A DNA stretch of 64,000 nt, taken from assembly GCA_903832325.1 (NCBI GenBank), contig CAILBC010000006.1, forward strand, positions 62,001 through 126,000, read 5' to 3'. The stretch's first letter is position 1. Every line of letters begins with the position of its first letter. Shown piece after piece: positions 52,479-60,116 of the stretch. This stretch comes from an uncultured Sphingomonadales bacterium. GTDB taxonomy: Bacteria > Pseudomonadota > Alphaproteobacteria > Sphingomonadales > Sphingomonadaceae. A model generated the notes under the pieces. It saw only the letters and a list, made by a program, of their open reading frames with translations, had not been told where the DNA came from and did not search any database. A program made the position numbers and the translations under genes.

Positions 52479-52526
52479 AGCAGGGGCTACGCTGCACAAT
52501 TTGGAGGGTTCCGCGCAGCCCCTGCT
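52479..52526. repeat. long inverted repeat AGCAGGGGCT, copy A
   Basis: AGCAGGGGCT (52479-52488) pairs with AGCCCCTGCT (52517-52526), extended by CGC/GCG, around a 28-base loop. Arms are identical in copy B (54141-54188). It may be an element end or a second terminator. Confidence 0.6.
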
Positions 52527-52701
52527 GCATCGGGCTTGTGTTGTCTCTATGCGGTGGAAATTGTGTCTTCTCTAACTTGCAGCAGCAAATTGTGTAAGGC
52601 CCAGATAGAAATAGCACACCTCCGCTAGATAGAAATGACACACTGTGTCGCGGATTGCGGAGCTTCGGTGGCATGGTTGTCCCGGCGGTTTGGGAGAACG
52701 C

Positions 52702-52800
52702 ATGATGGTTCTGCTTGCGATGAGCCGCGGCGAACTTTCGCGGTTTGACACGATGATACGCGTCGAGCGCGGCGAACTTCGGGTCACTACTGTCGCCGGC
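52702..52800 (+). pseudogene. 5' fragment of an ISNCY/IS1202-type transposase, copy B
   Basis: Near-identical to the fragment at 51047, again cut after about 33 codons at the same place. The truncation therefore predates the tandem duplication. The frame reads VLLAMSRGELSRFDTMIR in place of VMLAMSRGELSRFDTMIR. Confidence 0.65.
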
Positions 52801-52946
52801 AGAGATGGCGCAGCGCGCTTCTGTGTCGGTGTAAACATATCCAATTACGAGACAATTCGTCGTGGAACCACAACAATTTGAATGCAATTTTGGAACGCAC
52901 TAGTAAAGAAGGTATTGAATCAGATTTTGGACATGAGGGGGATGCC

Positions 52947-53258
52947 GTGTGCAATTGGCTGATATTTCCCATGCTTGCGCTTTTCATGATCGGTGCAACG
53001 GATTACCCCGCGGTGGCTTTGGCAAAGCAGCCTCCGCAGATGAGTGCCAAAATCAAGGCGCTGATTCGCAAGGAGGACGCGCTCGACGAGCGTTGCCGGG
53101 CCCCGAGCGGGGATGCAAACGATCATAATTGCCTGTTACGTGGCCGTATTCTCTTGAAACTGATGCATCTTGGCTGGTGCTGGGACTCTGAGAAGATGGA
53201 CCCGATTGAGGCAGACAAACACTGGATGCGGTGTTCTGAGGCTCACAAAGTTCCGTAA
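52947..53258 (+). CDS. small exported protein, candidate immunity protein (copy B)
   Basis: A 103-residue paralogue of the product at 51292 with the same signal peptide, GTG start and four cysteines. After the shared first 42 residues it differs at roughly a third of positions (ERCRAPSGDAN, NCLLRG, KMDPIEADKHWMRC), while keeping RILLKLMHLGWCWD. It converges on the copy B lysozyme-like gene. Divergence of the mature domain in step with its partner supports specific pairing, but no interaction is shown. Confidence 0.75.
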   Translation: MCNWLIFPMLALFMIGATDYPAVALAKQPPQMSAKIKALIRKEDALDERCRAPSGDANDHNCLLRGRILLKLMHLGWCWDSEKMDPIEADKHWMRCSEAHKVP

Positions 53259-53270
53259 CAATCAAGAATT

Positions 53271-53969
53271 TCATTTGATCGGGATTCGATCTAGCGCCCG
53301 TGCAACCGCGTATCTATCGGCAGAATCTCGAAAGTTTTCCTTCGGTCTTATAACATAATAAGAATAGCCTGCCGCGAGGCTGGCCGCATCGGACCCAACC
53401 CGCTGAGCCAGCGCAAATTTACGCTGCTCGCCGTGAGCCAATTCATAAAGCTGGTATTTAATTTGCTGATCTGCGTTGGAGTCGTCGAGGTCCTTTCCGC
53501 CGTTAAACTGTTTGAACGACGCCTTGCGCGCTGGATCGGTCAGTTGAAACAAGCCATGGCCCTTACCATTCTTGCCGCTTTGCGTAACGGATGCATCCAC
53601 ACCACTTTCCATTTCTGCGTTGGCCGCCAGCGCCGCTGCGAGCGGTGCGGGCAAGCCGTATTTCTTGATGAGGCTGTCGCGAAAATCGGCCGCATGTTCG
53701 GCATGCAGTTCTGCAATTCGCAAACTCAGCAATCCTGTTTGCTTGATTGCCGCCAAAAGCTGATTGGGCGGCAGATGATGTGCCCCAGCGGAAGGCCGAT
53801 CACCCTGCGTTCGAAAACGCGGGGCTGTCACGACAATTTCGTTTCCATTATTTCCTGGCGGATTGCCCGACTCTGCCGCTCCCGCCGCCGGGCCGGACGT
53901 AAACCGTCCTGATTTCGGGTCGTGCCAAGGGTTGCCGCCCTTGTGACCGCTTGTCGCGTCGCCAGCCAT
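53271..53969 (-). CDS. lysozyme-like protein (phage tail lysozyme type), candidate toxin, copy B
   Basis: A 232-residue paralogue of the product at 51614. Residues 1-68, including NPWHDPKSGRFTSGPA and the EIVVTA motif, are identical to copy A. The catalytic domain differs at many positions: it reads ANAEMESGVDASVTQSG, GHGLFQLTDPARKASFKQF and GGKDLDDSNADQQ. The candidate catalytic glutamate is kept, so both copies could be active. The ATG at 53969 follows GGAG. Confidence 0.8.
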   Translation of the reverse strand: MAGDATSGHKGGNPWHDPKSGRFTSGPAAGAAESGNPPGNNGNEIVVTAPRFRTQGDRPSAGAHHLPPNQLLAAIKQTGLLSLRIAELHAEHAADFRDSLIKKYGLPAPLAAALAANAEMESGVDASVTQSGKNGKGHGLFQLTDPARKASFKQFNGGKDLDDSNADQQIKYQLYELAHGEQRKFALAQRVGSDAASLAAGYSYYVIRPKENFRDSADRYAVARALDRIPIK

Positions 53970-54346
53970 TTTGATCTCCGTGCCAAATATCTTTGGCTTG
54001 GCCACAATTTCAGGCGGTTTGGATCGCAAGCAGCAAGGTCACCATTGCCGAGAAAAATGCAGCAGGCGATGGAACTGGCTTGAGGGGGCCCGCTGCAAAG
54101 CAGCGGGTCCGGGGGCTCGTCAATGCGACCTCAGCGCACCAGCAGGGGCTACGCTGCACAATCTGGAGGGTTCCGCGCAGCCCCTGCTCCATCGGGCTTG
54201 TGTCATTTCCAACTGGCGGAATTTGCGTCTTCTCTAAATGGCGGGAACAAATTGGCGGGCGCGCTTGGCGGGTCGCTTTCGCCCGGTCCCCCCTGCTGCT
54301 ATTCCGCGCCGTCTGGTCACTCCTTTTTCAGGATCGCGAAATTCCG
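53970..54346. other. copy B leader and island right edge
   Basis: This 377-bp gap holds the copy B hairpin (54086-54110) and the long inverted repeat (54141-54150 with 54179-54188), then the end of module homology near 54245. The last 100 bases return to the genome's normal GC and should contain the promoter of the VOC gene. Confidence 0.6.
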
Positions 54347-54742
54347 ATGTTCAGCCATATCATGCTCGGCGCTCGCGATCTCTCGCAAATGGGCCGGTTT
54401 TATGATGCCGTACTGGCAGAGCTTGGCTGGCAGCGCTGCATCGATCACGATTATGGCGATATCGAAGGTTTGCTGTGGCGCGTACCCGGGAAAGCTTTGC
54501 CCGAATTCTGGATCCAGCATCCGTGGAATGGCTTGCCGGCCACCTGGGGCAACGGCACCCAGGTCAGTTTTCTGGCGCCAACTCCGGATGCCGTCACGCG
54601 CGCGCATGCCAGGGCGTTGCGCCATGGCGGGCTTGACGAAGGGGCTCCCGGTTTGCGGCTCCGGTATAGCCCGACCTATTTCGGCGCCTATTGCCGCGAT
54701 CCTGAAGGCAACAAGCTGTGTTTCGTGCACGGCATGGGTTGA
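54347..54742 (+). CDS. VOC/glyoxalase family protein
   Basis: A 131-residue single vicinal-oxygen-chelate domain. The opening MFSHIMLGARDLSQMGRFYD has a likely metal-binding histidine at position 4, and the end YCRDPEGNKLCFVHG is the usual VOC signature with AYxRDPxGN. Such proteins include glyoxalase-like and antibiotic-binding members; the substrate is unknown. It is next to the repeat island but shows normal GC and coding style, so it is probably ancestral. Confidence 0.88.
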   Translation: MFSHIMLGARDLSQMGRFYDAVLAELGWQRCIDHDYGDIEGLLWRVPGKALPEFWIQHPWNGLPATWGNGTQVSFLAPTPDAVTRAHARALRHGGLDEGAPGLRLRYSPTYFGAYCRDPEGNKLCFVHGMG

Positions 54743-55885
54743 TCACCCGATCACGTGCGGCACAAACCGGTCACGGTTGGTGGTGATCCGGCCGCCTTCG
54801 CGGATACCGACGCCGCAGCAGGTGCCATCGACCATCCAGCTGCCGATCACCGGATAGTGGCCATCATGATCGGCCATATCGAGGAATTCCTGATAGATCA
54901 CCGGCCCGGTATAGTGGCCGTCCTGCGCCGCCAGCACTTCGCCGTTGCGGATGATCGATACATTGCCGCCTTCGCGCCCCAGCATCGGCTTTATCACGTG
55001 GTCCAGCCCGGGCGGCGGCGCGGTGAAATTGGCGCCCAGCAGATTGGGATGATCGGGATATAGCTCCCACAATACCGCCAGGATCGCCTTGTTGCTCCAC
55101 AGCATTTTCCAGATCGGCTCTATCCACAGCGTGCCGTGCGGATCGGCGGCAATGTTGCGGCCAAACGCTTCGGCCGCCAGCCATTCCCAGGGATAGAGCT
55201 TGAACAGCGTGGATATCGGCACCAATTCCCGATCGAAAAAGCCTCCATCGGCGCCCGATGCCCAGCCGATGTCACGCATGGTCAGGCGCTTCACATTCAC
55301 CCCCGCCTCCCGCGCGATATCCATCATGTAGGCGGTGGTCAGCGTGTCCTCGCCAGCGCTGTCTTCCACGTGCGCAAAATGGACCAGGCGGTCGGGCAGA
55401 TCGGGTGCAATCGCCTGCCAGCGCGCAACCAGCGCCTCGTGAATGCGGTTGTACTGGTCGCTTTGCGGCAGCACGTCCTCTTTCCAGTACCATTGCACCA
55501 GCGACGCCTCGACCAGCGAGGTCGGCGTGTCGCAATTGTATTCAAACAGGCGCGGCACCCCGTCGTGGCCCAGCCCCAGATCGAACCGGCCATGATTGAG
55601 CGCCGGCGGCTCGGTGTCCCATGCATCGCGGATCAGCGGCACGCACCAATCGGGAATGCCGAAGCGCGCAAACAGGTTGTGGCTGATCACCCGGTCGCCC
55701 GCGGCGATGAACATCTGGTGCAGTTCTTCGCTCGCGGCGGCAATGCGGTCGGTTTCGGCCTCGGTCAGGGTATAATACGTGCCTTCGGACCAGTATGGCT
55801 GATCATCGGCGCTGTGCCAGACAAAGCCCAGTGCCTCGACTTTGGCTTGCCAATCGGGCCGCGCGGCGATGGTGTGGCGCTGCAT
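54743..55885 (-). CDS. glutathionylspermidine synthase family protein (YgiC/YjfC-like)
   Basis: A 380-residue ATP-grasp enzyme related to the synthetase domain of glutathionylspermidine synthase. Typical segments are FGIPDWCVPLIRDAWD, RFDLGLGHDGVPRLFEYNCDTPTS, WIEPIWKMLWSNKAIL and IKPMLGREGGNVSI, which hold the ATP and acid-substrate sites. No amidase domain is present, as in YgiC. It is three bases downstream of a Gly-rich lipoprotein gene, a layout like E. coli ygiB-ygiC. The product ligated is not known. Confidence 0.92.
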   Translation of the reverse strand: MQRHTIAARPDWQAKVEALGFVWHSADDQPYWSEGTYYTLTEAETDRIAAASEELHQMFIAAGDRVISHNLFARFGIPDWCVPLIRDAWDTEPPALNHGRFDLGLGHDGVPRLFEYNCDTPTSLVEASLVQWYWKEDVLPQSDQYNRIHEALVARWQAIAPDLPDRLVHFAHVEDSAGEDTLTTAYMMDIAREAGVNVKRLTMRDIGWASGADGGFFDRELVPISTLFKLYPWEWLAAEAFGRNIAADPHGTLWIEPIWKMLWSNKAILAVLWELYPDHPNLLGANFTAPPPGLDHVIKPMLGREGGNVSIIRNGEVLAAQDGHYTGPVIYQEFLDMADHDGHYPVIGSWMVDGTCCGVGIREGGRITTNRDRFVPHVIG

Positions 55886-55888
55886 GGC

Positions 55889-56425
55889 CTATTCGCCCGC
55901 CCCGCCCCCATGGCCTGAACCATGCGATCCGAAAGCCTCTCCAAAACTGCCGAAGCCGCCATGGCTGATCCCTGCCGAAGGGGCGGAATAGACTTTGCCG
56001 CCGCTGCTGCCGGAATTGCCACCGCCGCCGGCGCTGCCAGCCGCGCCGGCGCTGCCAGCCGCTCCCGCGCCAAACGCGGCGCCAGAGCCGCCCTTTGGCC
56101 CGGTGCTGAACGGGCTGGAAATCACCTGCCCCACCGCGGGCGCGGAATAGGACCGGTTGATATAGATCCAGCCGGCATGCCCGCCATAGGAATGGCCATA
56201 GCCCCCGTTATAGCTGCCCTGCTGGCACGCCACATCGGGCAGGCGTCGCCCCTGCGCATCGGTGCAGACGCGCCATTGGCCATCATCATGCGAGGAACAG
56301 CCGGAAATTGTTGCGGCAAGGCCCACGAGCATCGCCAGGCCGGCCGGGTCGGGCTTTCGCGCCGCAATCTGCGCGGCAATGCGCCGTTTTCGGCCATTGC
56401 CCTGTGGATCATCATCGCGGTTCAT
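55889..56425 (-). CDS. glycine-rich lipoprotein (YgiB-like position)
   Basis: A 178-residue protein with a basic N-terminus, a hydrophobic segment (LAMLVGLAATISGC) ending in a lipobox cysteine, a short Cys-containing region, and a long Gly/Ser/Ala-rich tail. It is the first gene of a two-gene operon with the YgiC-like ligase. E. coli YgiB is a membrane-anchored partner in the same position, but sequence similarity cannot be claimed by eye. Confidence 0.75.
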   Translation of the reverse strand: MNRDDDPQGNGRKRRIAAQIAARKPDPAGLAMLVGLAATISGCSSHDDGQWRVCTDAQGRRLPDVACQQGSYNGGYGHSYGGHAGWIYINRSYSAPAVGQVISSPFSTGPKGGSGAAFGAGAAGSAGAAGSAGGGGNSGSSGGKVYSAPSAGISHGGFGSFGEAFGSHGSGHGGGAGE

Positions 56426-56542
56426 GCGTAGCCCCCCTGCCCGGAGGAACCTAACCCATGACCGCGGCGCATAACAAGCCCGCGAACGAAGCCTGTGCCT
56501 GCCCGGAGCAGGTTCCCCGTGGCGTGATTACCCGCGCGTGCC

Positions 56543-56725
56543 TCAGTGCGTGGTAACCGGCCCGCGCAAGGCGCAGCGCGCCTCATCCAGTTTGGCGGCG
56601 ACGACATCGAGATGCTCGTGATCGAGCAGCATTATCGCGCGGTCGAGCAGATCGAGCGCCTGGGCAACGACGTCCTTGCGCGAAAGGACCGCCAAATCGT
56701 CGAAGCGCCTTTCTTCCATTGTCAC
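56543..56725 (-). CDS. small conserved-looking protein of unknown function
   Basis: A 60-residue protein with a strongly helical, leucine-rich pattern (ALDLLDRAIMLLDHEHLDVVAAKLDEARCAL). The amino-acid pattern and codon use look coding, and no competing frame covers it. Start could be ATG 56725 or 56719. No family recognised. Confidence 0.55.
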   Translation of the reverse strand: MTMEERRFDDLAVLSRKDVVAQALDLLDRAIMLLDHEHLDVVAAKLDEARCALRGPVTTH

Positions 56726-56984
56726 GGTCCCTCATGCGACGCGGATGGTTTGTGGTTAAGATCCTGCGTCTCACTTGCCCATGCCGCAAAACGGCCCCGC
56801 ACTTCGACAGGAAATGGTGCCAAAATGAGTTTCGGGCCAAGGGATGCCTCCATTTTCGGGCATTATGGTTCAGGATGGTGAAATGCGGCGCAAATACCCC
56901 GCTTTTGCGCGCTGCACCCTTGCCAAGCCGGCCACCACTTGCCAGCCCCGGAAAAGCAACCAACACCACAGCCGGGGCCCGTTG

Positions 56985-57809
56985 ATGACCGCCAATCCCG
57001 ATCTGCAAAACCGCCAGGCCATGGACCGGCTGATCGCCATCATGGCCACCTTGCGCGATCCCGTCGCCGGTTGCGAATGGGATCTGGCGCAGAATTTCGC
57101 CACGATCGCGCCCTATACCATTGAAGAAGCGTATGAAGTGGCCGACGCCATCGCGCGCGACGATATGACCGCCCTGCGCGAGGAATTGGGCGATCTGTTG
57201 CTCCAGGTGGTGTTCCACAGCCGGATGGCGCAGGAAGCTGGCCATTTCGCCTTTGCCGATGTGGCCGATGCAATTTCCAACAAGATGGAGGCGCGCCACC
57301 CGCATATCTTTGCCCCGCATAGTCCTGATGGCGCCGATGATGCCGGCCGGTCGCGCCAGGAACGCTGGGAAAATGCCAAGGCCGCCGAACGCGCCGCGAA
57401 GGGCGCAACCAGCGCGCTGGACGGTGTGGCGCTGGCCCTGCCTGCGTTGATGCGTGCCGAAAAACTGCAAAAACGCGCCGCGCGCGTCGGGTTTGACTGG
57501 CCCGATCCGGCAGGTCCCTCGGCCAAACTGGCAGAGGAAACCGCCGAACTGGCCGAAGCCGCCGATGCCGCACACCGCGAGGAAGAAGCCGGCGATCTGC
57601 TGTTTGCCGCGGTCAATCTGGTGCGCGCCTATGGCATCGCACCCGAAGAAGCCCTGGCGCGCGGCAATGCCAAGTTTGAACGCCGGTTCCGCGCAATGGA
57701 GGCGCTGGCCGGCGGTTCGCTCGCCGGACATGATCTCGAAGCGCAGGAAGCGCTGTGGCAGGCAGTGAAAGCTGCCGAACGCGCCGCCCAAAGCCATGGA
57801 AAAACCTGA
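56985..57809 (+). CDS. mazG: nucleoside triphosphate pyrophosphohydrolase
   Basis: A 274-residue MazG enzyme that hydrolyses NTPs to NMP and pyrophosphate. Two MazG helical domains are visible: the first has RDPVAGCEWDLAQ, EEAYEVADAI and EELGDLLLQVVFHS (metal-binding EExxE and D), the second EETAELAEAAD and EEEAGDLLFAAVNL. ATG 56985 gives the usual length. Its stop lies in a degenerate tandem repeat. It is convergent with hflX. Confidence 0.95.
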   Translation: MTANPDLQNRQAMDRLIAIMATLRDPVAGCEWDLAQNFATIAPYTIEEAYEVADAIARDDMTALREELGDLLLQVVFHSRMAQEAGHFAFADVADAISNKMEARHPHIFAPHSPDGADDAGRSRQERWENAKAAERAAKGATSALDGVALALPALMRAEKLQKRAARVGFDWPDPAGPSAKLAEETAELAEAADAAHREEEAGDLLFAAVNLVRAYGIAPEEALARGNAKFERRFRAMEALAGGSLAGHDLEAQEALWQAVKAAERAAQSHGKT

Positions 57810-57862
57810 AGCCTCCCGGGAAAAACCTGAAGCCCGGGGAAAACCTGAAGCCCGCGTAAAAC
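57798..57862. repeat. imperfect 19-21-bp tandem repeats spanning the mazG stop codon
   Basis: GGAAAAACCTGAAGCC-type units begin at 57798, 57819 and about 57838, with a degenerate fourth (GTAAAACTTAAAG). The mazG stop TGA (57807-57809) lies in the first unit and is repeated in the next two. Confidence 0.88.
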
Positions 57863-59248
57863 TTAAAGACTGTAGAACCGCCCCAGTTCGCGCGGAGTAA
57901 GCCGCACGCGGATGCGCGATGCGGGAAGGCCGCCGGAATCTTCGCCGGTGCGTTCCGACAGCACATCGCCATGCGCATGGAGCCAGGCCAGTTTCTGCCC
58001 GTCGGCCATTGGAATGGTCAGATCGAGCGTCTGCGCGCTGCCGGTCAACAGCTTGCCCAGCAGAGCGATCAGATCGGCCACCCCTTCCCCGGTTGCTGCC
58101 GAAATCGGCACCGCCGGCCGTTCCGGCACATCGTGCGCGATCAGATCGCGACGCATCGCCCGATCATCGTCCGACAGCAGATCGACTTTGTTCCACGCCT
58201 CGATAATCGGCACTCTCCGGCCATCGCCATCCCCATCCCCATCGCCAGAAACGCCATCGCCTGATCCATTGTCGGCAATCACGCCCAGATCGGCCAGGAT
58301 CGCCTCAACCTCGCGACGTTGATCGTCGCTGGCCGGATTGGCGACATCGCGCACGTGCACGATCACATCGGCGGCGGTAACTTCCTCCAGCGTGGCGCGA
58401 AATGCGGCGACAAGCTGCGTCGGCAAGTCGGAAATAAAGCCCACCGTGTCCGACAGGATCGCCTTGTCCACCCCGGGCAGGCGGATTGCGCGCATCGTGG
58501 GGTCGAGCGTGGCAAACAGCAGGTCTTCGGCCATCACCGCCGCCCCGGTCAACCGGTTGAACAGTGTCGATTTTCCGGCGTTGGTATACCCCACCAGCGC
58601 GATCACCGGCCAGGGCGCGCGCTGGCGCCGTTCGCGATGCAGCCCGCGCGTGCGGCGCACTTGTTCGAGTTCACGGCGGATGCGCGCCATGCGCCCGCGA
58701 ATCAGGCGGCGGTCCGCCTCGATCTGGGTTTCGCCCGGCCCGCCAAGAAAGCCGAAGCCGCCGCGTTGCCGTTCAAGGTGGGTCCACGATCGCACCAGAC
58801 GGCCCGCCTGGTAATCCAGATGGGCCAGTTCAACTTGCAGGCGCCCTTCGGCGGTGGCCGCGCGTTCGCCAAAAATTTCGAGGATCAGCCCGGTGCGGTC
58901 GATCACCTTGCGGCCAAGCCGTTCCTCCAGATTGCGCTGCTGGATTGCCGACAGCGCGCCATCGACCACCACCAGATCGGCGCCGGACTGGGTGCAGGCC
59001 GTGCCGATCTTTTCCACCTGGCCTTCACCAAACAGCGTGGCCGGACGCACCGCGCGGATTGGCAGGGCAAAGGCATCGACCACCTCCAGCCCGATGGCGC
59101 GGGCAAGGCCGCAGGCTTCTTCCAGCCGCGATTCGATGTCTGCGCCCTGCCGCTGGCGCATGTCGGGCACGACCACCACTGCCGGTGCGCCGCGCGCGAC
59201 TTCGCCTTTCAGATCATCAGGATTACGCCCGAATTCAAAACCTGTCAT
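57863..59248 (-). CDS. hflX: GTPase HflX
   Basis: A 461-residue ribosome-associated GTPase that rescues or splits stalled ribosomes. The HflX N-terminal domain has LFGEGQVEKIG and a middle coiled region with GFGFLGGPGETQIEADRRLI. The G domain has G1 GYTNAGKST, G3 DTVGFISDLP and G4 NKVD. An acidic insert (SGDGDGDGDG, near residue 325) is encoded by a 6-bp repeat. It follows the double hfq gene on the same strand, the common hfq-hflX order. Confidence 0.95.
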   Translation of the reverse strand: MTGFEFGRNPDDLKGEVARGAPAVVVVPDMRQRQGADIESRLEEACGLARAIGLEVVDAFALPIRAVRPATLFGEGQVEKIGTACTQSGADLVVVDGALSAIQQRNLEERLGRKVIDRTGLILEIFGERAATAEGRLQVELAHLDYQAGRLVRSWTHLERQRGGFGFLGGPGETQIEADRRLIRGRMARIRRELEQVRRTRGLHRERRQRAPWPVIALVGYTNAGKSTLFNRLTGAAVMAEDLLFATLDPTMRAIRLPGVDKAILSDTVGFISDLPTQLVAAFRATLEEVTAADVIVHVRDVANPASDDQRREVEAILADLGVIADNGSGDGVSGDGDGDGDGRRVPIIEAWNKVDLLSDDDRAMRRDLIAHDVPERPAVPISAATGEGVADLIALLGKLLTGSAQTLDLTIPMADGQKLAWLHAHGDVLSERTGEDSGGLPASRIRVRLTPRELGRFYSL

Positions 59249-59303
59249 TCAGACAAGACCACTGGCAGGACCACTGGCAGATGGGCCACAGGAAGGGTGC
59301 CCA

Positions 59304-59882
59304 TCAGGCGCTTTCGCCGTCCCAATCGCCCGACAGATCGACATGCCCGGCGGGCTGGATGGTCGAAACTGCGTGCTTGTAGGCCAGTTGCACATAGCCT
59401 TCGCGTTCCAGCAGCATGCAGAACAAGTCATAGGCGGCAACTTTGCCTTGCAGCATCACGCCATTGACCAGGAACATGGTCACCTGCACCCCGGCATCGC
59501 GCACGCTTGACAGGAACACGTCCTGCAACAGCCGCTTGCGGTTGTTTTCATCACCGCCGGCCTGGAAATGCGCGACCGAAAGCTGCTGCCCGGGCATGAT
59601 CGTGCTGATCGCATGCTTGTAGACGAGCTGCGACTGGCCATCGCGGCGCAGCAGGATCGAAAAATTGTCAAACCAGGTCACAATACCCTGCAGCTTGACC
59701 CCCTTCACCAGAAACATGGTGACCGGTACCTTGTTCTTGCGCAGATGGTTGAGGAACACGTCTTGCAGGTTCTGGCCCTTCACCCCGGGGGTGACGGCAA
59801 TCTGCGCCGCAGCGGGTGCGGCATCGAGTTCATCTTCGGCCTTGGTGGCGCGGGGGCGTGCGGTGAGCGTGCGTCCGGTCAT
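59304..59882 (-). CDS. hfq: RNA chaperone Hfq with two fused Sm domains
   Basis: A 192-residue protein with two complete Hfq Sm domains in tandem, residues 37-98 and 117-178; ordinary Hfq is about 70-100 residues with one. Domain 1 has [24 protein letters not shown] and YKHAIST; domain 2 has [24 protein letters not shown] and YKHAVST. Both keep the proximal Lys-His pocket. The rim basic patch is weaker in domain 1 (RKNK) and largely lost in domain 2 (RDAG). Six domains would need only three chains. It sits between ntrX and hflX. Confidence 0.95.
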   Translation of the reverse strand: MTGRTLTARPRATKAEDELDAAPAAAQIAVTPGVKGQNLQDVFLNHLRKNKVPVTMFLVKGVKLQGIVTWFDNFSILLRRDGQSQLVYKHAISTIMPGQQLSVAHFQAGGDENNRKRLLQDVFLSSVRDAGVQVTMFLVNGVMLQGKVAAYDLFCMLLEREGYVQLAYKHAVSTIQPAGHVDLSGDWDGESA

Positions 59883-60116
59883 TTTTGCGTGACTCCGTTT
59901 GTTTTGGCTAGGCTGCCGCCGTGGCGGAAACTTTCGCGATCTGGCCCGGTACTTTTCGAAGCCATGGGCCCGATCGGCACCGCGCCGCTGTCACCCCGGT
60001 GTATAGCCGCCACCGGCCACCCGCGTAAACCGCGAAGTGTGTCGCGGCCCCCTTTCCCGCTTGCAAAAACAGGTGAAGCGAAGGGTTTGCGCGCCGAATG
60101 CCGGGTTGCGGCGGGG
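59883..60116 (-). promoter_or_regulatory. hfq upstream region
   Basis: This 234-bp gap between ntrX and hfq holds the hfq leader, with GGAG ten bases before its ATG and an AT-rich AGCCAAAACAAACGGAG tract. No clear terminator for ntrX is seen, so read-through from ntrYX into hfq is possible. Confidence 0.4.

Larger units (their letters stand above)
50933..52587. repeat. tandem 1.65-kb module, copy A
   Basis: This unit and 52588-54245 are tandem copies offset by 1655 bases. Each contains, in order, an IS end with a transposase fragment, a small exported-protein gene (+), a lysozyme-like gene (-) and two hairpins. Near-identity extends over the first 460 bases and over the 5' part of the lysozyme-like gene, while the two 3' gene halves differ strongly. 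The DNA is richer in AT than the flanks. IS-type direct repeats AGATAGAAAT lie at 50948-50957 and 50972-50981. Confidence 0.92.
52588..54245. repeat. tandem 1.65-kb module, copy B
   Basis: The second copy of the 50933-52587 module, beginning at AATTGTGTAAGG as copy A does. Homology fades at about 54245 where normal GC-rich DNA resumes. The same gene order is kept. The strongest differences from copy A lie in the 3' halves of the two convergent genes. Confidence 0.92.
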
